Source of the DNA: Dysidea avara
Taxonomy: Eukaryota; Porifera; Demospongiae; Dictyoceratida; Dysideidae
DNA length: 64,000 nucleotides
Assembly: GCF_963678975.1 (NCBI RefSeq)
Contig: NC_089278.1
Location: forward strand, 10,381,479-10,445,478
Reading direction: 5' to 3'
How positions within the stretch are numbered: position 1 is the first letter of the stretch; every line of letters begins with the position of its first letter. Positions 24,101-33,600 of this stretch are shown piece after piece. The translations under genes were made by a program, and so were the position numbers. The notes beneath the pieces are model-generated. The model ran no database searches, was not told where the DNA came from, and was given only the letters and a program-made list of their open reading frames with translations.

Positions 24101-24600
24101 TGACTTATATAAGTACTCCTTCCTTCCAAGAATGGAATAAACTGAGTGATGATACTATTGAAACTGTGTAGAATTATTTAAACAAAAATTAGCACTATTC
24201 ATGTAATTATTAACTGTATTTGATTGTAAATGTACTGCCAAGTGTGTACTGCACATCAGCATTATACCCCCTGGAGGGTCCTACTGATATAAATCAATAT
24301 ATTATAATAATTAGCTAATATAGTTATATGAACTACGACTCTAATACTCACCCTGTCAAAGCAGTTAGGCTTTCCGATAAACCAGTGATCGTAGGATAAC
24401 AGGAGACGTATAACCCTGACTCGTAGAAACGAAAGGAAGTACCAGATCGCAGTACCACAAACAAATCCAGTCGTGCCCAATGTGATCCACAATGACCATC
24501 CGGGACTGAAACGGACCAGAATATCATCTTTCAATATTCCCAATAGAGAGAATGTTATAGCTAAAGTGGCTCCAACAACGCCAGTTCCCAACTGCAACAT
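9137..24600 (-). CDS. CPT1: CPT1-family carnitine O-palmitoyltransferase, copy B (split by a 10.4 kb intron)
   Basis: Same family and exon plan as copy A. The 5' part lies at 21487-24600: [20 protein letters not shown] with the second membrane stretch [20 protein letters not shown], the exon at 23420 onward ([18 protein letters not shown]), the exon ending at 22883, the [12 protein letters not shown] exon near 22150 and the exon near 21487-21575 ([20 protein letters not shown]). The 3' part lies at 9137-11066 and includes [28 protein letters not shown] with the catalytic histidine (near 10450), [28 protein letters not shown] and the stop at 9137. The intron 11067-21486 corresponds to a 52-bp intron in copy A and is full of mobile DNA. 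All coding blocks remain open, so the gene is probably functional despite the intron. Upstream of ATG 24600 the frame stays open for about 20 codons without CPT1 resemblance. Confidence 0.9.
11181..11493. mobile_element. Non-autonomous inverted-repeat element, CGGATCC family, copy 1
   Basis: The 313-bp block starts CAGGGGCGGATCCAG and ends CTGGATCCGCCACTG, an imperfect terminal inverted repeat. The bases GGTAT lie directly on both sides (11176-11180 and 11494-11498), a likely target-site duplication; allowing overlap with the termini it could be read as seven bases (TGGGTAT). Inside are G- and C-runs next to the termini, an A-run and two TATTAGAG-type dispersed motifs. No coding potential. 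The superfamily is unclear: termini resemble hAT-like elements, but an 8-bp duplication is not seen. Confidence 0.75.
11600..11870. repeat. Dispersed repeat fragment (GTGTGTCGGCAGCCCAAG family)
   Basis: The block TAGTGTGTCGGCAGCCCAAG...CCACACTG is followed by a stretch with CACACCAAATTTGAAGAAAA and CCATTTCCGAGATATGAG. A diverged relative of its first part occurs at 51078-51150 (TAGTGTGTCGTGCAGCCTAG), inside the ARIH2 gene. Two copies in one window suggest a dispersed repeat family. No coding signal. Confidence 0.5.
11871..12032 (-). repeat. tRNA-like SINE, 3' part (split by the element at 12033-14278)
   Basis: Read on the minus strand and joined across the insertion to 14283-14315, the block shows an RNA polymerase III type promoter: an A-box-like TGGTAGACTCC and, about 44 bases on, a B box GGTTCGAGGCT (complement of the bases around 11990-12005). 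The tail continues through a hairpin-like GTAGGACCAGGTGTCCTGGT segment. The head piece is on the far side of the insertion. A related tail lies near 15915-15960. The tRNA-derived label rests on the two boxes and their spacing. Confidence 0.6.
12033..14278. mobile_element. 2.2 kb element with long palindrome-built terminal inverted repeats
   Basis: The element starts TGTAACAAAAAATTTTGTCC and ends with the complement of TGTCACAGAAATATCGG. The outer 250 or so bases at each end align as inverted repeats, each a mosaic of GGTCCGGCCGGACC-type palindromes joined by TTTTTGGCATCC and ACTTGGTTGGCC stretches; both arms also share a GTGACG...ACTGCAGCC end on the inside. The four bases GAAC occur on both sides (12029-12032 and 14279-14282), and removing the element joins a continuous tRNA-like SINE. 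The roughly 1.7 kb interior has no recognisable gene; it may contain a smaller inverted-repeat insertion at about 12488-13274 (CAGGCATTGATCC against CAGGGACTGATCC). Confidence 0.72.
14283..14315 (-). repeat. tRNA-like SINE, 5' head (other half of 11871-12032)
   Basis: The complement reads CCTGACCACCTGGTAGACTC then CTGTAAGC, which contains the A-box-like TGGTAGACTCC. It continues directly into the SINE part ending at 12032 once the 12033-14278 element and one GAAC copy are removed. Confidence 0.6.
14440..14960. repeat. Uncharacterised repeat-like block, no gene
   Basis: The block contains phrases such as GGGCTGAAATTTGGTACAC and CAACTTTGGTAGGAATCCG, then a second, weaker version (GCTGAAAATCAGTATGTAGC, ATCATCATAGAAAGTCC against ATATGTAGATGGAGTAACC). 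This looks like an internally duplicated, decayed repeat. I see no coding signal on either strand. Confidence 0.4.
15045..15287. repeat. 31-bp minisatellite, left segment
   Basis: Imperfect units such as TGTAGAGAATTCAGCTACAA alternate with GTAGAGAGATCAGCTAGAAG units. The same units in the same orientation resume at 17870. The array appears to have been one block, cut by the element at 15288-17866. Confidence 0.75.
15799..15842 (+). repeat. Dispersed CTCTAATAGAG motif, best tandem pair
   Basis: GATCGAGATA is followed by two copies of CTCTAATAGA(A/G)CAGTCA. The core CTCTAATAGAG is an odd palindrome. Further copies, in both orientations and always outside exons: near 7573, 8530-8575, 11400-11425, 12447, 14966, 23025, 31933, 32160, 34000-34020, 34510, 35713 and, weaker, 37826 and 47140. 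Confidence 0.8.
16690..17300 (-). pseudogene. LINE reverse transcriptase remnant
   Basis: On the minus strand LFADDTK (near 17170-17190) matches the FADD catalytic box of non-LTR reverse transcriptases. Downstream are pieces resembling the RT C-terminus: [11 protein letters not shown], then WSEH, then [10 protein letters not shown] and [13 protein letters not shown], in shifting frames with stops. It is a short, decayed fragment and not an active element. Confidence 0.65.
17870..19690. repeat. 31-bp minisatellite, main segment (about 1.8 kb)
   Basis: Tandem units of about 31 bp with two main types alternate: TGTAGAGAGTTCAGCTACAA followed by ACAAATCACCC, and TGTAGAGAGATCAGCTAGAA followed by GAAGTCACCT. 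A third type ends AAGAAACCACCA. By length there are close to 58 units. Higher-order patterns recur (for example a GTTCAGCTAGAAGAAGTCAC unit followed by a TACAAAGAAAC unit), suggesting block duplications. It lies in the giant intron of CPT1 copy B. Confidence 0.92.
19855..20180. repeat. Long fold-back hairpin, arms about 160 bp
   Basis: The sequence from ATCTAATCCAAAACAGCC at the left to its complement GGCTGTTTTGGATTAGAT at the right is an almost perfect palindrome with a loop of about 8 bases near 20018. Only a few mismatches are visible (for example GGCGGCCAAGAAA against GGCAGCCAAGGAA). No duplicated flanks are obvious. The open frame through it is a by-product. Such a structure would make a 160-bp duplex if transcribed in the CPT1-B intron. 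Confidence 0.9.
20349..20863. mobile_element. hAT-like non-autonomous element (CAGTGTTGGG termini)
   Basis: The left end is CAGTGTTGGGACAGTTACTT and the right end is AACGCGTTACCCCAACACTG, an inverted terminal repeat of the hAT type. ATGCAGA is duplicated on both sides (20342-20348 and 20864-20870), seven bases where hAT elements normally make eight. The interior is built of GTTAC/GTAAC repeats. A decayed relative lies near 45165-45315. No transposase is encoded. Confidence 0.82.
23780..24210 (+). pseudogene. LINE reverse transcriptase C-terminal remnant
   Basis: The frame reads [20 protein letters not shown] then YIKQLEMV, followed by shifted pieces resembling [19 protein letters not shown]. 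This matches the thumb/C-terminal region of CR1/Jockey-type non-LTR reverse transcriptases. Stops and frameshifts show it is dead. It lies in an intron of CPT1 copy B. Confidence 0.7.
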
Positions 24601-27600
24601 GATTTCTACGCCCCTCTTCTCGTGATCACCACCTCGTAGCGGATGTGGCTGGCGGCCGAAGTGATCTGAATATTATTAAAGCTTGGCAGCTGCGGGTCAC
24701 CGGGTCAACCGGATCATCCGGGTCATCCGGGTCTGACCCGCATTACCCGGATTGTATCACGTGTGCATTGTTATTTATTATAGCTACCGCCGCGCGTGTG
24801 CACGAGGGGGCGTGTTGAGAGGTTAATACAGCACGAGGCGAAGCCGAGTGGCGAGTGCTGCTGTGCTGTATTTTTTTTAAAATTGCATCGAGGCCGAGTG
24901 CTGTATTTTTCGTACACACAAGCCGGGCGACACAAGCATAGGCGGTGCTTTAAGTGTTCGGTTTTTTTTATTATTATTTATCTACCAGTTGGGCACTGGA
25001 GGGTTTGCACAGAAGGCAGTACCTGTACGAGGTGCTTCACCACTATCCCAGGGAACCTAAACAAAAATCGTTGAGTTTAGTATCCTAAAGTAATGGTCGT
25101 CTGATTCGGATCGATTTCCCGGGTCTAATGCCACCTTTAACATCAGTCATCCAACTACTGTCAGAAAAGCTTCCCTCACACTATTATTGTAGTAAGATTA
25201 GTTTGATTTTGTATTTGATTTAGAAGCTGTAAAAATATTTTGTGTGTGGTATTTGGTAGCTATGTGTCGCATAATTCTAAACAATATGTGATTAAAATTT
25301 TACTGCTTACTAAATAATTAGCTATTGACTGGAATATTGCTCTATCCTAGATAAATTCTTGTATCACCTGAAATTTTATGATTATTTGTGACTAGCAGCT
25401 GGACCGAACATTTAGATAATCTAACAATCATATAATTTTACAGTATTGTCTCTGGTTGTCACCCCCCTGTGTTGTATCACCCAATACGGCTGCTTACACA
25501 GTAATAAAATCTACCCATGCAGTTACAGAATTGTTTTGCAGTTTCACTTTAACTATAAAGATTGTAATTGTAAATTTTGGATAGAGACATAAGCCTGTAC
25601 ATCCAAATCATACACACTAGTCATACACAATTTACACGTATACAAATCATGCATTTTATATGGTGTCTGTCCAGCAGGTTCTTAAAATGATTAGGGGAAT
25701 TGGCATGGACTCTTGTTCCAGGGGCATATTGTGGAGTGTATGACTATAAGATTGGTATGGGTTAAAGATTTCTCTTTAAAACTCTTCCATAAATGTCTAG
25801 TGAGTTTGGAGTTAATTGTATCAAGGGAATTCCAGAGTAGAAAGATTGGTGGCTAGTCGCTAATGCACAAAATAAATGAATTAAAATATATATATATAGA
25901 GAGAGAGAGATTTCACACTGTCAATCAGAAATCTGTAGCTAGCTGCGTACATTAATTTTAGTTTTGTTTTTAATATGCAGCTATTCCCTCACGTAATCCA
26001 CCATGACATACAAGGAAGCTATTGTTGAAGCCACTATGCAATGGCTGCATGCTGCCAGAAGTAACTATCATCAATCTCCCCCTCCCCACATGAGTTATTT
26101 ATTTGTGTGGGTTGGGAGTCCATACAATATAAATGTACAAATTATCAAGTTTGTAGACTGCATCAGCATGCATGAACTAGCTATAGCTAGACACTGCTTC
26201 TGCGCTATTGGATGAGATCATATCACAAAGTGAAACACATGTTTAGTTATGAATAATCTTAAAGAGGAACATAATGAGAGTTACATCTAGTTTTTGCCAC
26301 CCAAGTTGATGGACATTGCTTTATACGCTAACAAGCCTTGCAACTCTATGATTAATCTTCTCTTCTTTGTCATGGTGACCAAACTTTACAAGCATACTCT
26401 AGCCTCTAGCCGTGGTTGTACTAATGAAAAATAAGCAAGTGTTGGTTATTTGATTTCAAAGTTGTAGGCTAGCTTTTACTGTGGTGCCGTGGATGTACAC
26501 CTTTGTATGGTTTCACTCCAGTTAAGTCTTTTTTGATCATGACTTCTTTTGTAGAATGTCATCCACAAAGAGGTAGACTTTACTGTTATATGTTACCAAC
26601 AATGCATGTCATTCATGTATGGTAGATTATTAATTAGATAGGGCCCAGAACAGTTCCCTGAGGGACACCAGATGCTATACTGCTACCAAATAAGTCATAT
26701 GAAATGTTATCAATAGTTATCTTTGGTGACGATCACTTAGAAAGGATAAAATCGATTGGCTGGTATATTGCCAACAATGCCAACTTGTTTCTTAGCCTGC
26801 TGTGCATGTGGTACTGTGTTGAAGGCTTTAGAAATATTCATTAAAAACATCAGTCTGTTTTCTATGATCATAACTTTTAGCGAAGTCATTAATATATGAT
26901 GTCAACTGTGTTCAACGCAGGACCTGTTGTGTTTGAAATAGGCTGTTATTTTCTAGCTGGTGCTTCATCAAGTGATTATTTTGATATGCAACTGGAAAAT
27001 TGTGAATCGAACTGCCAGCTATGTCATCTAATTTTATTGTATATTTCTTGTATATGTATGTGTTGTAAACTCTGTGTGTAGCTATATAGCTATGTTATGT
27101 TCTTTCCGGGTATGTGTGTGCTCCAGTGTGTCACAGCTAGTCCAAGCACTGGAGTTTAAACTAATAATAATCAATCAAGTGAGAAAAATATAATATGTTC
27201 CAAGATTTTACCAACTGTTTGTCTGAGTGAGGATAGTTTTGAGTAGAGTGTTCTCCTTTTTTCAATTACCTGTAGTTTCAGAATAGGAGCTGTGACTTTT
27301 GCGGTTTCCTTCAAGAATCTGATACTTATTTGTCTGGACCTGATGCTTAATTAGTAAATATTCAGGTTTTGGAGTAGGCCAGGTGTGGTGGTTATATTAA
27401 TATCTCCCATAGTGGGCTATAGACACTTTGTCAAGTAGAGATTCATTGAAATTTTAAAATATCAGCCTTTACTATCAGTGCATATGCAGCACACAATTAC
27501 CCAGTATTTAACTAACACATGTATAACTAGTAGCTGGTTGGGCTGTTTGTCAGACAACAATTTTTTGTTATAGTAAATAAACATTCTCCAGTTGTCAATT

Positions 27601-27699
27601 TATTTCAATAAGAAGTACAATATCTGTATGCTGTTGATTTTGCATTGAAAAAATAGAGAGAAAATAAAATGAAATGCATGCTAAAGAAGTAATTAAACT
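24601..27699. other. Spacer between CPT1 copies B and C, no gene seen
   Basis: Next to copy B the spacer has CCGGGTCATCCGGGTCATCC repeats (about 24690-24740) and a CpG-rich block to about 25050 with repeated GAGGC...GCCGAGTGCTG phrases (24830-24915). The rest is AT-rich. A TATATATATATA then GAGAGAGAGAGA run lies at about 25890-25910. On the minus strand near 26820-26860 NISKAFNTVPHAQQAKK resembles the second RT motif of LINEs. I see no intact gene. Confidence 0.6.
26640..26860 (-). pseudogene. LINE reverse transcriptase fragment
   Basis: The minus strand gives NISKAFNTVPHAQQAKK, like the D(F/L)SKAFDTV(P/N)H motif of non-LTR reverse transcriptases. The catalytic-site aspartate of the usual KAFDTV is Asn here. 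Stops follow. Only a short remnant remains. Confidence 0.55.
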
Positions 27700-30600
27700 T
27701 TAAAGGTTGTAAAGCTTCCTCATATCATTCATTGCTTCTCTGATTTGCTCCAGCATGTGTGTTGAATCAGTTGATGGACAACTCTTTTTGGAGTGGACAG
27801 AAAAATTCACTGAAATAAAACAAGTATATATAGTTGCTAAATCAACTTAAAATTGTCCTCACCATTGTCTTCACCACACACAATGTATGATATACCATAT
27901 CCAGTTTCAGTTATTGTACCAAAGCCACCCAGCTGACCACACCTCTCTAATTTATAATATTTAGTTAACTTGGTTGGTGTCTGAGATGTAGACAACTCAA
28001 AGGGAAGAGTAAATGACTATACAAACAGTTTATATAATAATAATAAAAAAACAGATAAAAATTACTGTACAGTTGCCCTTTGTTTTGACACTAAAACCCT
28101 TATGATTATTTGTCACAAGTAAGATCTTAAAATGTTCCCATTTTTGCAAAACACAAAAAACAATTATATGGAAATAGAGCAACTGTACAGAAGATTCAGT
28201 GAAGTACCTTGTGTTCAAATAGTTTTGGGAATGGTTTAATATTTATTCCCTTGGCAATGAGATAAAGACCAAACAGATGTCTGTCAATTCCTAGTCCTCT
28301 CATAGCTTCAAGCTTATATTGCTCTTGATACCTATAAAATGTTAGTTTTTATTGACTGTAGATTTATACTGCGTTATACCGAATGGCTTTTTTCAATGCA
28401 CTTTTCTTGTCGTCAGGTTTAGCAGAAGGATCATCAAACAACCTTGTAAACTGACAAGAGAATTCTGATACAGGACGAATAGTCTCTGTACGTCCTTTAT
28501 AAAACATCCTAAAATAAATTAGCTTATAAAATACACAAAAATGTAACACTAGATGACAACCTAGTTGTGGCTGATTCGTACGTTTGAACATGTTTCTTGT
28601 AAATTCGATAGTAGGCAAGTTGAATGGCCATCTATATACATGCAATTGTGTTAAATTGAATCATCAACTATTGCCGTGTACCTGAAACCAACCATCAGGA
28701 CTAAGCTTAGCCAACTTAGGTATCCGCTTTCCATAATCCATGGCATCACAAGCCAAATCAGATCCTGCAACCTATTTAACATCACTTAAAGTGCATGCAG
28801 ACATTAATACTAATTAAGTTACCATAGTTTCATAATTTTTACGAGCAGCTGTTAAGAAGTGCTCGCAATTGTCAAAGCACCAGTATAGTCTGTATAATTA
28901 CAGATAAAATTAGTAAAGAGATTGGATTGGCTTACTTTGCAGGTGATTCAACATCTATGTCACTTGCTCCATCATCAATAATGTGACCATCTTCATTATA
29001 ATCCTCATAGTAACTAGCGTATTCACTAAGTTGAGCAATGATCTACATGGAAAATTATTTAATTACTACGTATTTGTGTAGTTCTATGTATTACAGTTGC
29101 ATCTAGTGCAGTGTGTTCAACGTTGATCCCAACTCTGCCGTTTGAATAATATACAATGCTCAATCCTTTATCCAGCCACCTGTTAGTGGTCAGTACTTAG
29201 CTTATGATTTGAGCACACATCAAATAACCTGTTACTTCCATTTCCAACAAAGGTATCATTGGCCCTTTCTAGCAAAGTCTGTAGATATCAGCACAGCCTA
29301 TATACATGTTATTATGCAGTCTGACATAACCTCTGGTTTTCTGTCATCCAGCGAGAAAACTAACAAGGCAGATTCCAGTGCATTAAGTGTAATCAAGTTG
29401 GTGGAGTTTTGAATTAATATTTCTCTTTGCTGTAATGGTATAATTTACATATTTCAATAATGAAATATTATTGGGGTGCACTTACCTGTGCCCACACATC
29501 TCTATCTTGTGCAGTCAGTGCAGCAATGAAGTTATTGTCTTCCTCATCTAACAAATATCATGCAACACTCTACATACACAGTTTTAACACACCTCCTATT
29601 GTATCCATCACTTTCTTAATGATCCTTTTTAACTGACTAGGTGGCATCAGATTTCCTTTATTATCAAATACAGTGACCTTAAAGAACTGTCCTTTCCTTA
29701 AAGAAACAATTAAGATTTATAAAAAAATATTAGTACTACACTAACTCTAGCTCCTTGTAATTTACTTAGTATACAAAATTAATATATACATAATTTATAT
29801 GCAGATGCAATACAGTGTACTATATTGCACTATGCATGGTCAGTGCAATACAGAAAATATTGCACACGATGGGGTATATGTATGCATGTAATACTGTGGT
29901 TAAGAGCATGAAGTGAAGTAGAGTAACTATATTTTTGTGGCCCATGAATGTGAGCTGTACTTTTTAATTATTATAGTTTATACACGAATCCAGAGATGCA
30001 ATCAAGGAGGAAGCCAGTTACATTGAATAATAGTTATATCACAGCCTGGAATGCCACAGACCCATTTATATTTCATGGAAGAAAACTACTCACACATGCA
30101 TAGAATGCTGATTGGTAGTGAGTTTGCAGCAGCTGACACTGAAAATTAAAAGAATAAGACAATTTGTTAGAGTATTGCAGTTTACAGAGAAACTGCTCAA
30201 TATATTATTCCTGTTTTGAGTCACTACTATAGCCTAGAACTCTGACAGTTTACTGTGATAATATATGACTGAGTTAATTGCATAACCACTAATTTTATTT
30301 GTTTTATAATTTCTATGGTAACATTGATGCTATAGATGGCTTCATGTCAGTAAATAAAATTATGTAATCCTGACATATACTTGATAACACAGTGTATTTA
30401 TATAAACAATTTTTATTTCTGCATTAATAAACAAAATAGATCTGTTGATCAAGTACAACTGAACAATTGCATTGATCGAATACTTTATGTTGATAGTGCA
30501 GTCTGATTAGCATACATGTAGCTACATGACTGTGGAACTAAAGGTGATAATATTTGAAGTCTGTTTGTGGCATTCCTTAAAAGGCAACCTTAGAGGTTAG

Positions 30601-33600
30601 TTCTTAGTAACGCAGGTATGTACATGACTAAATGATAGATCATGATCTCTAATAGTATCATACCTGATTACTACAATGTGTCTGCTATGTGGATGCGGTC
30701 GCAGCTCATCACAACTCTTACATGGTATACGTGCAGACCCAAAAGAGTATCTGAAAATTATATATACATACAGTTTCGTTTATAGGCAATCAAATAAACC
30801 CTCACTTGAAGTAATGTCCACAAAAAGGGACCAAGTCCTTTGCAAGCATGTTAGGTAGCTATAGTTAGTATGTAACTGCAACCATTACGTAATTGTATTG
30901 TAACAAACTTTGCCTTCTCTTTCATCCTTTATAATCCTGTGACAATCCAAGATTATCATATTCATAGACAACACACCAAGCAGATCTTACTTCAAAGTAC
31001 AGTATGTTCTCATAGCAGCCCTATCAAGTTGATGTGGAGTGGCAACGTCCACATAATCCAATGCATAATAGTTTGAATTTACTAAATAGTACACATGCAT
31101 GGATGGTGTGAACACTGTTTAATGTATACATAAACTAACTTAATAAAGAGCTCCTTCCACGAAGGTAAATGTATTCTAGCCAGAGATCTGAGCACCAGTT
31201 ACGTGACCTCCAAGCTCTATTGCATGTATATGTGCCAGTTGTTAGAAGCATGTATAGTAACTTACTGAAGGTAGAGCATACGATGGATGTATGGCCCTTT
31301 TCCATTTAAAAACTCTTTTACTGACTAAATCATACTAGGAAGTTGCTAAATGTGTTAACAGACCTCATACCTTTTCAGCTTCACTGTATTCTTCACCACT
31401 TAAGAGAGGCTCAACTGTTTCAAGGAACCTGTTAGGTACAGCTCACTTATACTGTGTAGTCATGCAATACAATGAAAGTTCAATTCATGATATTATACAT
31501 TACACCAAGAGTTCATAATATAATATTATGAACTCTTGATTATATGTTATAGTTATATATCACAACAGGCTTAGTTATTAACACGAGTCCAAGAGGACAA
31601 GTGTTAATAACTAAGATGTTCTATGACTGCTGTGATATAACTGGCTTATATCCAAGTAAAAAGACTGTCGGTACTTTGACGTATACGGCTTCATATTCAG
31701 GTTCTATACACACATTATGCTGACACTGCATTTTGATTGCCAACTTTGCACATTATTTTGGTGTTTAACACCTTACTGGAACAATATGGTAGTTGTTCCC
31801 CAGCAATAACTACCATATTGTCCAAGTAAATTCTTTGAAGTATGGCTTCACTAGGATATAATTTATAAATACTATCCAGAAGTGCACATCTCAATTTGTC
31901 TCCCTTCAGTGCTTGTTGTAATGGTTTAACAATTGAGATACTCTAATAGAACAGTCAAATATTCTAATAGAATATTTGTTGAGTGCACAAACTCTTGCTC
32001 ACCAACAGTTACTGACAGTCCTTAGTTACTTATCACTGGTGTGGTTGAAAAACTTAATAAATAGTTAATAGCTGTTAGGCCACTCCAAATGAGACCAGTT
32101 TCCTATCTGGATGTTTCTAAGATTTGGTATGGGTGGGAGTATATTCATTATTAATTTATGTGACTGCTCTATTAGAGTATTTCGATCCTGAGAGGATTTC
32201 AAGGTCAGGAAACTATAGCATTTTTATGAGCAACCACCAAACTGTTCTTTCTATAGGTTTTCATTGTATTTTTAAGCAATGCAAAATGGAAGGCTTTATA
32301 GGAAATTTTCATATAGCAGCACAGGAAGCTGGTGATTTTAAAGAAATAAGAAATAATGAGATTCCAATGTGGGTGTCCAGAGGTGATGTGGATGGAGGAT
32401 GGGAAACTACACTCTCATTTGGAGTGGCCTTAGATCCATCCATTCAGCAAATTGCTAGCACCAAAGGAAGATAAGCTTTATGAGAGGCAACCAACAAAAA
32501 TCTGTATAATTATAGCATCTTAATTAATATCTATTTTGGTTGTCTTTAACACTGGGAGTGTATACACTATTTCAGTTTTCATTGATCTCTTAAACGATTA
32601 TTGTTATTCTGTTCTATGGATTCTATCCCACTAGGGACCTGTGAGAAGGGAGGTGCTAAACTAGGGGCATCTATAGTGGGGATTAAGAAACGTGGCAACT
32701 GGTTTATAGACGAATCATGTTACTAGTGGTCACATTTAGGTTGTTCTAAAATAGAAATAATACATTCTGTAGAGGGATAAAATATTTCAGAGGGGGTACA
32801 TATATTTCAAACGTTTGTGTTCAGAGGGGTCCAAATATATTTGGACTGGAATGGGGGGGGAGGGGATCCAAAATTTTTATGACGGCTACAGTGTCTAGGG
32901 GCTACACCCTCAAGCTCCACATGTTAACACCATTCAAAAGGGGGTCCAGATATTTCAGCTGAAATAATCCATCCTGCCTGTCTATATTATCCTCATTCCC
33001 TTACCTGTTGCATTCAGTTAACTACTATACCCCAGTTTCTTTTAGTAACGGAAACGTGACAAGTGTAACAGCATAGGCCTATAAATAAATGTTTAACTAT
33101 ACTTCAGGCAAGTGTTCACCACAGCTAGGGTAGAGAATCAGCCACAGGGAAGCATGGGACAAATAATTTATTTTAAGTGAATTTATCTTCTACAGCTAGC
33201 ATATTTTAATTTTGTTATAAAACAGCTAGGGTGGCTATAAATATTTCAGCTATTTGCTCCCTTGCAGCACAACCTTACATTTAAGTGAAATTCCCTATAG
33301 CCAATAAAGTCAATATAAGGGGGAATAAAATATTTCAAATGAAATCATTTGTTCCCCAACATTCCCACAGATGAAACCATCATTGATAAACAATGCAGAA
33401 TGTGTACAATAATTAAATGGTGGGTAAATCTTTGGACGGATGCAACTAAACAGGACGACAGCATAGGGATCTGTGTGGGCATGGTGTGGTAAGGTTACAA
33501 AAATAAAATTTAGCTACAACAGTAAAATACAGTTGTTAAGTTATGGTTAGCTAAATTCTTTCAGCAGATGAAATACTTTCATCCAACAATTTCCTAACAA

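Noticed and set aside
32124..32474. 116-codon open frame inside the CPT1-C intron
   Set aside because: No family resemblance, it contains a dispersed repeat motif within the frame, and there is no sign of exons or conserved blocks around it.
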